Assembly: GCA_020629175.1 (NCBI GenBank) | Contig: JAHDDU010000021.1 | Coordinates: 6,140-43,941 of the forward strand | Reading direction: 5' to 3' | Length of the DNA stretch: 37,802 bases | DNA from: Flavimaricola sp. | GTDB lineage: Bacteria > Pseudomonadota > Alphaproteobacteria > Rhodobacterales > Rhodobacteraceae | In this document: positions 9,074-16,219 of the stretch, piece after piece | How positions within the stretch are numbered: the first letter of the stretch is position 1 | How the letters are laid out: each line of letters begins with the position of its first letter | Translations under genes and position numbers: made by a program | The notes under the pieces: model-generated | The model's database searches: none | The model's input: the letters and a program-made list of their open reading frames with translations, nothing else | Told to the model about the DNA's origin: nothing

Positions 9074-10591
9074 TTACTCGCTGACAACGAGCGCCACAAA
9101 CCGTGGATCGCCCTCGCGCCGCACAAGCATTAACAACGACTTGCGCCCACCGTCGATAGCTTCGGCAATCCGGTCTTCCAGATCACTCACCTGCGTGACA
9201 GGCTGCTGTCCGGCTTCGGTGATCACATCACCAGCGATAAGGCCTTTGTCCTCCGCATCCGTTCCTTCACCGATTGAGACGATCACAAGACCTTCTGTTT
9301 CGATATCCAGCCCGTATTGCTCGGACAGTTCTGGCGTGATTTCAGACAGCGTCATGCCCAAAATCTCGGACATTTCAGGCGCTTCCGGCTCGGCGCTGCC
9401 AGCGGCAGGGAATGTGTCCACAGCCTCTTCGCGGCGGCCCAAGGTAATGTCGAGCGTCACCATCTGGCCATTGCGCAGCACCTCTACCGGCACCGTTGCA
9501 TTCACCGGCGTATTGCCGACGATCCGCACAAGCTCGCGTGTGTTTTCAATGTCTTTGCCATCAAAGACGAGGATCACATCGCCCGCTTCCATACCGCCAT
9601 CGGCGGCAGGACCCGGAGGCACATCCGTCACCATCGCACCATCCGTCGACGGCAGGCCGACAATCGCCTCAACCATATCTGGCGTTACATCCTGAATGCG
9701 CACACCGAGCCAGCCGCGCCGCGTTTCACCAAACTCCAGCAACTGATCCACCACATTGGTCACAACACTCGAAGACATCGCAAAACCGATGCCGATCGAG
9801 CCGCCATTGGGTGACAGGATCGCCGTGTTCACGCCAATGACCTCACCCGCCATGTTAAAAAGCGGCCCGCCCGAGTTGCCGCGGTTAATTGCGGCATCGG
9901 TCTGGATGTAGTCGTCGTAGGTGCCCTGAAGCTCACGATTGCGGGCCGAGACGATACCGGCGGAGACAGAGAACCCCTGCCCCAGCGGATTGCCCATGGC
10001 CATGACCCAATCGCCAACACGGCTACCGACACCATCGCTATCGCCAAACTCGACGAACTGCAGCGGGCTGTCGTATTCCACTTTCAAAACAGCAATATCC
10101 GTGTTCGGATCGGTCCCGATCAGCTCGGCTGGCAACAGCTCGCTCGGCTGGCCTTCACCGGGAAAAAACTCAATCTCAATCTCATCCGCGCCTTCGATGA
10201 CATGGTTGTTGGTGACGATGTAGCCATCTTCGGAAATCACAAAGCCAGAGCCCAGAGCGGCAGACCGGCGCGGCGAGTCTTCACCGCGGTCATCAAACTC
10301 GTTGAAAAAATCCTCAAAGGGAGAGCCCTCCGGCACGATCCCACGTGGCCCGGTGTTGCCTGCAACGACGGTCGACGTGGTGATGTTCACAACAGATGGG
10401 CTCACCTGCTGGGCCAGATCGGCAAAGGTCACAGGCCGTCCATTATCGGTCAAATCCTGCGCCGGAGCAGGCAAAGGAGCCAGCGCAATCGCGGCACCAA
10501 TGGCCAAAGCACCGGCCATCTTCGCGGGCCATGTAATGGTCTCACTGCGCGCCACAGCAACAGCGCGCACCTCTCGTTGGGTTTTCGTCAT
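9074..10591 (-). CDS. degP: Periplasmic serine protease/chaperone, DegP/DegQ (HtrA) family
   Basis: This 505-residue Do-type protease degrades or refolds damaged proteins in the periplasm. A basic N-terminus with a hydrophobic stretch (AGALAIGAAIALAPLPAPAQ) gives an export signal ending near Ala44. The trypsin-like domain has the triad His130 (VTNNHVIEG), Asp165 (DPNTDIAVLKV) and Ser240 (NRGNSGGPLFN). Two PDZ domains follow, with RRGWLGVRIQDVTPDMVEA in the first and EGLVIVSIGEGTDAEDKGL in the second. The ATG at 10591 is chosen over an in-frame upstream start at 10636 because GGAAGGGA precedes it and the extension is not leader-like. The symbol is by family; degQ or mucD cannot be excluded. 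Confidence 0.93.
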   Translation of the reverse strand: MTKTQREVRAVAVARSETITWPAKMAGALAIGAAIALAPLPAPAQDLTDNGRPVTFADLAQQVSPSVVNITTSTVVAGNTGPRGIVPEGSPFEDFFNEFDDRGEDSPRRSAALGSGFVISEDGYIVTNNHVIEGADEIEIEFFPGEGQPSELLPAELIGTDPNTDIAVLKVEYDSPLQFVEFGDSDGVGSRVGDWVMAMGNPLGQGFSVSAGIVSARNRELQGTYDDYIQTDAAINRGNSGGPLFNMAGEVIGVNTAILSPNGGSIGIGFAMSSSVVTNVVDQLLEFGETRRGWLGVRIQDVTPDMVEAIVGLPSTDGAMVTDVPPGPAADGGMEAGDVILVFDGKDIENTRELVRIVGNTPVNATVPVEVLRNGQMVTLDITLGRREEAVDTFPAAGSAEPEAPEMSEILGMTLSEITPELSEQYGLDIETEGLVIVSIGEGTDAEDKGLIAGDVITEAGQQPVTQVSDLEDRIAEAIDGGRKSLLMLVRREGDPRFVALVVSE

Positions 10592-10651
10592 AAGGCGGAT
10601 CCCTTCCAATCGTTTCCGCGGGGCCGCGCCCCACAAACTGCTCTAAGAGAT

Positions 10652-10679
10652 AATGTAGGGCCCTTCGCGCACAACGCAA
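10652..10679 (-). promoter_or_regulatory. Possible promoter of the protease gene
   Basis: On the minus strand, TTGCGT (10674-10679) and TACATT (10652-10657) are 16 bases apart, about 60 bases before the ATG at 10591. The match to the sigma-70 pattern is moderate. Confidence 0.35.
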
Positions 10680-10786
10680 AGGCTGATCTCATTTGGTAAA
10701 AGACGCGTGAACACCTCTCTTGTGTTTTCCTACGCCTCAGCATCCGATGGACCAAGTCTTCCCCAACCTGCCACGTCTTAACAACT

Positions 10787-12718
10787 ATGAAACACCTGAT
10801 CCCCTGCCTGCTGTGTCTCTGTGCGAGCACTGCGACCGCCCAGTCAATCTGTGACGGCCAATACGCACAGGCCGGTGCCCTGCTTGACGCGGCCTACAGC
10901 CAGAACGGCACGCTGCATGCCGGCGGCAATTATTGGCACCGCCGTGACAACATCGGCGTCACGCTCGACATTTACCGCCTCCTGCAGGGGTTGGATGATC
11001 TGAACCTGCGGCGTGCAGAAACTATCTATCAGGAATTCCCCGATGACCCGCTGCTGGAGGAGAGCTCTGTCCACGCGGCCTTTACCCGCCTGCTGCCGAC
11101 CTTCCAGCGCGCAACGGAACTCTCTGACGATGACGCCTACCTCATCGCCACCACGGCTGACATGATCACGACCTCTGGCCCCGCCTTCGGCTGGTGGCTG
11201 ACCGATCCTCCTCTTCAGGAATTGACAGAGCGCGAGCGAGCCACACGAGACCTTGCCCGAGAGGAGCCTTTAGTCAACTGGCTGCAATACATCATGGCCG
11301 CCTCGGATGCGCCTTGGGCCTATGGCTGGCACCTGTCCTCAGGCCGCGCCTCCAACAGCGAGGCACAGGCCTATCAAGCGCTCGCGAGCCGTGCCTTTGA
11401 CGACTACCGCGCAGGCGATGGGCTAGCCTGGGCCGTCGCAGGGCTCAGCCTGATGTCCCATAATGCACCCGCCATGATCAGCCTCTCCGAGGATTGGTTT
11501 GACGATGTCACGGACTGCGGGGCCGACGCCGCGACATACGCCGCCTACGCCATCGCCCGGTTCGAAATCCTCCGCGCTCAAGGCAGCATTCACAGCGCCG
11601 ATGCAGACGTCCTGCCATCCGAAATGCGCCGTCTCGCCTTTGAACAGCTATCGATGGGCGCCCTGCTGAACGCCCACCGCGACCATCAACCCTTTGGCTC
11701 CGCAGAGGCTCTGGCGACGCTTGCGCCCGATGACACCGCAAGACATTGGGCCAACGTGGGCCACAGCTTTCGCGCGGCCACCATCGAAGAGCTGATCGAC
11801 ATCCACGCGAGCGCGCCCCTCGATCCGCGCAGTTTTCGACTGCTCAACATCCTCTCTGCCGACAATATCGTGGCCTTTGCAAACGCCGACGGCCGCCATG
11901 ATGATGACCGCCGCATCCTGCTGAGCGCCGCAGCGGCACGATATTTCGCCCTTGGGCAGGACGACGCTGCAGCAGCGCTTTTGCCCGAGATTGCAGCCCT
12001 CTCGGCCGAAGACAGCGACGGGCTAGACGCCATCCTATCCGCCCGGCACCCGAAAGATCGGCGCATTGCACTTTTCCTCTTGGCCCTGCCCGATCCCGCA
12101 ACATGGATCACTGCCGACTTGGGGCCTTACGATTGGTCACCAGACATCGCTCTGACCCAACGCATACGCACCAAACGCGGCCTTGATCTGCCGTTTGAGC
12201 TGAGGTCGGCATCTTACTTGCAACGCGATCTGGAGGTCTGGCTTCGACTGCCCTCACGCTGGGACGCGTACTTCGGAATGCGCGGCGCGTCGCTCGGTTA
12301 TATCGACCGCGCGCATTGGCGCGGCGTCCAGCCAAACGCCCCCCGCCGCATCCCGCAAATTCCGCCGCAGAGCCCGGATGCCCAGGGCATGGAGCTAGCT
12401 CACCTCATCGCTTGGGACGAACTCGCCCGGCTTGGCCCATCCCACGGTGTGGCCTGGCGGATCAGCAATGTGGTGGTCGATTGGGCCGAGACGGACAGCG
12501 ACCGGCTGTTCTTTCGCTTGTTCACCCAATCCGAAGACATCGCAGACGCGCTTGAACAGGTCATAGCACTACAGGCCCGCAACGCCATGGCCTCACGCGC
12601 CGACGGCAAGCCTCCTGGCCAACGCGCGTTCGAGCTGTTGAACCGCCGCTACTACGACACCGCCGCTGCTGCACGGTCGGTCGTCTGGCAGAGGTGTTCA
12701 AACCGATGTGACGAGTGA
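10787..12718 (+). CDS. Large exported protein of unknown function
   Basis: I do not recognise this 643-residue protein. A signal peptide is clear (MKHLIPCLLCLCASTATA, cleavage before Q19). The rest is mostly helical and Ala/Asp/Leu-rich, with stretches such as RRILLSAAAARYFALGQDDA and AAALLPEIAALSAEDSDGL that look like degenerate helical (TPR-like) repeats. The C-terminal part has aromatic segments (WLRLPSRWDAYFGMRGASLG, VAWRISNVVVDWAETDSDRL) and a final Cys pair (WQRCSNRCDE). No catalytic motif is visible. The ATG at 10787 has little Shine-Dalgarno sequence before it, so initiation may be weak. It stands alone, divergent from the protease gene and convergent with the methyltransferase gene. 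A scaffold or binding role in the periplasm is a guess. Confidence 0.8.
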   Translation: MKHLIPCLLCLCASTATAQSICDGQYAQAGALLDAAYSQNGTLHAGGNYWHRRDNIGVTLDIYRLLQGLDDLNLRRAETIYQEFPDDPLLEESSVHAAFTRLLPTFQRATELSDDDAYLIATTADMITTSGPAFGWWLTDPPLQELTERERATRDLAREEPLVNWLQYIMAASDAPWAYGWHLSSGRASNSEAQAYQALASRAFDDYRAGDGLAWAVAGLSLMSHNAPAMISLSEDWFDDVTDCGADAATYAAYAIARFEILRAQGSIHSADADVLPSEMRRLAFEQLSMGALLNAHRDHQPFGSAEALATLAPDDTARHWANVGHSFRAATIEELIDIHASAPLDPRSFRLLNILSADNIVAFANADGRHDDDRRILLSAAAARYFALGQDDAAAALLPEIAALSAEDSDGLDAILSARHPKDRRIALFLLALPDPATWITADLGPYDWSPDIALTQRIRTKRGLDLPFELRSASYLQRDLEVWLRLPSRWDAYFGMRGASLGYIDRAHWRGVQPNAPRRIPQIPPQSPDAQGMELAHLIAWDELARLGPSHGVAWRISNVVVDWAETDSDRLFFRLFTQSEDIADALEQVIALQARNAMASRADGKPPGQRAFELLNRRYYDTAAAARSVVWQRCSNRCDE

Positions 12719-12731
12719 TGCGCATGCGTTG

Positions 12732-12759
12732 TGCATCGAATGTGCATCAATTCTGCATC
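12732..12759. repeat. Three TGCATC direct repeats phased at 11 bases
   Basis: TGCATC starts at 12732, 12743 and 12754, exactly 11 bases apart, in the 55-base gap between two convergent genes. ATGCGCAT, a palindrome, lies just before at 12718-12725. The phasing of about one helical turn would suit a protein bound along one DNA face. Confidence 0.6.
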
Positions 12760-12773
12760 CGCAATTTTGGCTG

Positions 12774-13400
12774 TCAGGGCCGCCGCGCGACGATGAAATG
12801 GCTCGGTGGCGACATGGAAAAATCATGCGTCTCCACCACTTCAAACCCTGCCTCACGCATCATCTGATCCAACTCGCCAGTGGTGAAATACGACAGATGC
12901 GGCGCCTTACCGATCTTTTGCATCACCCAGATCACCGGCGGGATGACAAAACGCTTCCAGCCCCTCATGCAGGCGGACTTAGAGATGAAATAACCGCCAG
13001 GCTTGACCAGTTGCAAAATTCGCCCGATCTCTGCCTGAGGATCGTCCGACAAATGCAAGTAATTAAACGCTAAAACGGCATCATACTTTGCACCATCCGA
13101 TAGTTCGCTTTCAGCTGTCGCCTGCGCGTTCTCGATGTTGCCTGCACCCGCAGCCCGTACCTTCTCGGCTCCGATCTCAACCATCCGGCGCGACACATCC
13201 GTCGCCCGCAAACGCCCTACATGTGGCGCAATCCGCAGCGCCGTCGTCGACGTGCCGCAGGCGAGTTCCAAAACATGATCATCCGCCTTGAGGTAGCTCA
13301 CCGCCCGGTCGAGCGTTCGCTCATAGGCATCCATATCTTTGATGGGATCTTTTGCATACTTATCTGCAACCTTATCCCAGAACGCAGCACTCCCAACCAT
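12774..13400 (-). CDS. Class I SAM-dependent methyltransferase
   Basis: This 208-residue protein fits the Rossmann-type methyltransferase fold. Motif I is DHVLELACGTSTTALRIAPH, which binds S-adenosylmethionine. The acidic strand-2 motif is RLRATDVSRRMVEIG. A UbiE/MenG-like KYDAVLAFNYLHLSDDP and a post-motif LVKPGGYFISKS follow. The C-terminal part (RGWKRFVIPPVIWVMQKIGK and the YFTTGELDQMMREAGFEVVE stretch) resembles small-molecule or lipid methyltransferases such as phospholipid N-methyltransferases, but the substrate is not readable. The gene is divergent from a LysR regulator across 98 bases, which suggests that LysR controls it. Confidence 0.85.
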   Translation of the reverse strand: MVGSAAFWDKVADKYAKDPIKDMDAYERTLDRAVSYLKADDHVLELACGTSTTALRIAPHVGRLRATDVSRRMVEIGAEKVRAAGAGNIENAQATAESELSDGAKYDAVLAFNYLHLSDDPQAEIGRILQLVKPGGYFISKSACMRGWKRFVIPPVIWVMQKIGKAPHLSYFTTGELDQMMREAGFEVVETHDFSMSPPSHFIVARRP

Positions 13401-13486
13401 TTCAAACCTCTTTATTTCATTGGCTTTTGCAAGAAACCTACCCCAACATCCTTTCCATTTGAATTGACAGAATACGCAAGCAATAT

Positions 13487-13500
13487 ATGCATTAATGCAT
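13487..13500. promoter_or_regulatory. 14-base perfect palindrome over the LysR start codon
   Basis: ATGCATTAATGCAT is its own reverse complement and ends inside the ATG of the LysR gene (13499-13501). A bound dimer here would block LysR expression, fitting autorepression. The TGCAT half matches the TGCATC repeats at the other end of the methyltransferase gene. Confidence 0.5.
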
Positions 13501-14395
13501 GGATTATCGCAGCATAACCTTTGACTGGAACCGCGCCCGCGCCTTCCTTGTCACTGCAGAGCAAGGCTCCTTTTCCGCAGCTGCCAAGGCGCTCGGGACA
13601 ACACAGCCTACGTTGGGCCGACAGGTCGACGCATTGGAACAAGAGCTTGGGATCGCGCTTTTTGAGCGCGTCGGCCGCGGCCTCGTCCTCACCCCCGGCG
13701 GGCACGAATTGGTCGATCACGTCCGCGCCATGGCCGAGGCAGCCAGCCGGATGTCCCTTGCAGCGACAGGCCAATCCCAAACCCTTGAAGGCACCGTCTC
13801 GATCACCGCGAGCGAGATTTACAGCGCCACGATCCTACCCCCCATCATCGCCCGGTTGCGGCGCGATTACCCCAAGCTAAAGCTCACTATCGTCCCCGCC
13901 AATCACGCCGTCGATCTGCAGCGGCGCGAGGCCGACATCGCCATTCGCAATTTTCGCCCCACGCAAAATGACTTGATCGCGCGCAAGCTCCCCGACGACC
14001 GCGCTTACCTTTATGCGACCCCCGGCTATCTCGACAGCATCGGCAATCCGACAACGATCGAAGCACTGCAACAGGCTGAATTTATTGGGTTTAACCATGA
14101 CACGATGCAAGAGATGATCACTGGCATGGCGGTCTATGGGCTCACGTTGACAGCTGACAACTTTTCGATCAACGCAGGCAATCATATGGTCCATTGGGAG
14201 CTGACAAAGCTGGGCTGCGGGATCGGCGTCGTACCGCAAACCGCAGGCGATGCAGAGCCCTCGGTGGTGCGCGTCCACCCCGAAACGGCCCCCATGGTCT
14301 TTCCCGTCTGGCTCGTCACCCACCGCGAGTTAAAGACCAGCCGCCGGGTCCGCGCCGTCTATGACGTGATGGCAGAAATGTTAGGCAGCAGCTGA
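13499..14395 (+). CDS. LysR-family transcriptional regulator
   Basis: This 298-residue protein has the N-terminal winged helix-turn-helix of LysR regulators (FLVTAEQGSFSAAAKALGTT, then QPTLGRQVDALEQELGIALF and ERVGRGLVLTPGG). A substrate-binding domain follows from about residue 90 (GTVSITASEIYSATILPPII, then RLRRDYPKLKLTIVPANH and the typical RREADIAIRNFRP). It should bind DNA as a tetramer and respond to a small effector. It is divergent from the methyltransferase gene, the usual arrangement for a LysR regulator and its target. A palindrome overlaps its own start codon. The effector is unknown. Confidence 0.93.
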   Translation: MDYRSITFDWNRARAFLVTAEQGSFSAAAKALGTTQPTLGRQVDALEQELGIALFERVGRGLVLTPGGHELVDHVRAMAEAASRMSLAATGQSQTLEGTVSITASEIYSATILPPIIARLRRDYPKLKLTIVPANHAVDLQRREADIAIRNFRPTQNDLIARKLPDDRAYLYATPGYLDSIGNPTTIEALQQAEFIGFNHDTMQEMITGMAVYGLTLTADNFSINAGNHMVHWELTKLGCGIGVVPQTAGDAEPSVVRVHPETAPMVFPVWLVTHRELKTSRRVRAVYDVMAEMLGSS

Positions 14396-14404
14396 AAAAA
14401 CCTC

Positions 14405-14433
14405 TTGCCAATTTCGCGGCTCTGCCGTTACCC
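14405..14433 (+). promoter_or_regulatory. Candidate promoter of the gcv operon
   Basis: TTGCCA (14405-14410) and TTACCC (14428-14433) are 17 bases apart. They would start transcription near 14440, exactly where the first glycine aptamer begins. The -10 box is a poor match, so placement is the main support. Confidence 0.4.
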
Positions 14434-14440
14434 CTAGGGC

Positions 14441-14609
14441 ATCAGGTTCGGGAGAATCCCATGGTATACAATCCACGGGTGCCGAAGGAGCAACCGCCCC
14501 GGTAAACTCTCAGGCAAAAGGACCGACCTGATTTTGACATCTGGAGAGTGGCCCAAACGGGCCCGCCGAAGGGATAATGATCTCAGGCGCCGCACGGCAA
14601 GGACAGATG
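14441..14609 (+). ncRNA. Tandem glycine riboswitch upstream of gcvT
   Basis: Two glycine aptamers lie in series. The first is closed by ATCAGGT (14441-14447) with ACCTGAT (14526-14532). It contains GGGAGAATCCC, GTGCCGAAGGAGCAACCGCC and CTCTCAGGCAAAAGGACCG. The second is closed by CATCTG (14538-14543) with CAGATG (14604-14609). It contains GGAGAGTGGCCC, GCCGAAGGGATAATGATCTC and GGCAAGGACAG. The GCCGAAGG core and CAGGCAAAAGGAC are signatures of the family. Glycine binding normally turns on glycine cleavage genes, which fits the gcvTHP genes that follow. A 74-base stretch between aptamer 2 and the TTG start would hold the expression platform. Confidence 0.97.
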
Positions 14610-14683
14610 GGGCATTTGACGCGACCGACGGTCGTGACCTGACGCCCGCGGCTTTGGCCGCTCATATCCGAAGGGGCCCTGCC

Positions 14684-15799
14684 TTGTCTGACCTGACCGA
14701 ATTGGCCCTCGCCAATCTGCACCTCGAGCTGGGCGCACGCATGGTGCCTTTCGCGGGCTACAATATGCCCGTGCAATACCCGATGGGCGTGATGGGTGAG
14801 CATCAACACACGCGCACCAAAGCCGGGCTGTTTGACGTCAGCCATATGGGTCAGGTTCTGCTGCAGCCCAAAGGGTCGATAGAGGACACCGCCCGCGCCT
14901 TTGAAGCGCTGATGCCGGTGGACGTCCTGGGCCTCGCCGAGGGGCGGCAACGCTATGGATTGCTGACCAACGACGCAGGCGGCATTCTCGATGACCTGAT
15001 GTTCGCCAACCGGGGTGATCATTTCTATGTGGTCGTCAACGCAGGCTGCAAAGCGGATGATATCGCCCACATGCAAGCGCACCTGAGCGCGACATGCGAT
15101 GTCGTCCCCGTGACGGATCGCGCCCTCCTTGCCCTGCAAGGACCTGCTGCTGAGGCCGCCCTGTCTGCCATCGTGGATGTGAGCGGGATGCGCTTTATGG
15201 ACAGCGTCAACATGGCCTCAGACTACGGTGATCTCTGGATTTCGCGATCCGGCTACACCGGTGAAGACGGGTTTGAGATCAGCGTGGCGAACACGCAGGC
15301 AGAGGCCTTTGCCCGCGCTTTATTGTCTGCGGAAGATGTGGCCCCCATCGGCCTTGGCGCGCGGGATGCCTTGCGCCTTGAGGCGGGGCTTTGCCTCTAC
15401 GGACACGACATCACGCAAGAGACCTCGCCCATTGAGGCGGGCCTCACTTGGGCCATTCAGAAGGCGCGCCGCAGCGGCGGCGATCGCGCAGGCGGCTTTC
15501 CCGGTGCAAAACGCATTCTGCAGGAACTCACCCAAGGCCCTGCCCGCAAACGCGTTGGCCTGCGCCCCGAAGGCCGCGCACCAATGCGCGAAGGCACGGC
15601 CCTCTTCGCAGGCGACACTCCCATTGGCACGGTAACTTCTGGCGGCTTTGGACCAACGGTCGGTGCCCCAATTGCGATGGGCTACGTTGATGCCGCCTAC
15701 GCTGAACCAAACACTCAGATCACCGGAGAGGTACGCGGCAAACGCCTGCCGCTGACGGTGAGCCCGATGCCTTTTATCCAACAGACCTACAAACGCTAA
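14684..15799 (+). CDS. gcvT: Glycine cleavage system T protein (aminomethyltransferase)
   Basis: GcvT takes the aminomethyl group from lipoylated GcvH and forms 5,10-methylene-tetrahydrofolate and ammonia. Family motifs are LELGARMVPFAGYNMPVQYP, HTRTKAGLFDVSHMGQV, YTGEDGFEISV, GLGARDALRLEAGLCLYG and a C-terminal GTVTSGGFGPTVGAPIAMGY. The frame is open upstream to 14534, but that stretch is riboswitch RNA. I start at the TTG at 14684 (MSDLTELALANLHLELG), preceded by GAAGGGG, giving 371 residues, normal for the family. It is the first gene of gcvTHP and sits directly behind the glycine riboswitch. Confidence 0.93.
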   Translation: MSDLTELALANLHLELGARMVPFAGYNMPVQYPMGVMGEHQHTRTKAGLFDVSHMGQVLLQPKGSIEDTARAFEALMPVDVLGLAEGRQRYGLLTNDAGGILDDLMFANRGDHFYVVVNAGCKADDIAHMQAHLSATCDVVPVTDRALLALQGPAAEAALSAIVDVSGMRFMDSVNMASDYGDLWISRSGYTGEDGFEISVANTQAEAFARALLSAEDVAPIGLGARDALRLEAGLCLYGHDITQETSPIEAGLTWAIQKARRSGGDRAGGFPGAKRILQELTQGPARKRVGLRPEGRAPMREGTALFAGDTPIGTVTSGGFGPTVGAPIAMGYVDAAYAEPNTQITGEVRGKRLPLTVSPMPFIQQTYKR

Positions 15800-15815
15800 C
15801 CAACAGGACGACCCC

Positions 15816-16175
15816 ATGAAATACACCGAAGACCACGAATGGCTCCGCATCGAAGATGACCTGATCGTTGTCGGCATCACCGAACACGCCGCAACGCAGC
15901 TGGGCGATATCGTCTTTGTCGAATTGCCCGAGATTGAGACACAGACCGCCAAAGGCGACGAAGTCGTCGTGATCGAAAGCGTCAAGGCCGCCTCTGACAT
16001 CCTCGCGCCGATTGATGGTGAGATTGTCGAAGTCAATGAAGCGCTCACCGACAACCCCGCTCTCGTGAACGAGGATCCGACGGGTGAGGCGTGGTTCTTC
16101 AAGCTCAAGGTCGACGACACCTCTGTGGTCAACGATTTCATGGACGAAGACGAGTACAAAGCCCTCATCGACTAA
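15816..16175 (+). CDS. gcvH: Glycine cleavage system H protein (lipoyl carrier)
   Basis: GcvH shuttles the aminomethyl intermediate between the P, T and L proteins on a lipoyl arm. The 119-residue protein has the expected [15 protein letters not shown] start and the lipoylation site Lys58 in [20 protein letters not shown]. The C-terminus ([17 protein letters not shown]) is typical. It lies 16 bases after gcvT, with AGGACGACCCC before the ATG, and 44 bases before gcvP. It is therefore part of the riboswitch-controlled operon. Confidence 0.97.
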   Translation: MKYTEDHEWLRIEDDLIVVGITEHAATQLGDIVFVELPEIETQTAKGDEVVVIESVKAASDILAPIDGEIVEVNEALTDNPALVNEDPTGEAWFFKLKVDDTSVVNDFMDEDEYKALID

Positions 16176-16219
16176 GCGCCTCGAGTTTCGCGAAATTCGA
16201 TCCGACATTGGAGACTGAC

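Noticed and set aside
14510..15139. A 209-codon antisense frame across the riboswitch and gcvT
   Set aside because: It overlaps a structured RNA and a conserved enzyme; no domain is visible.
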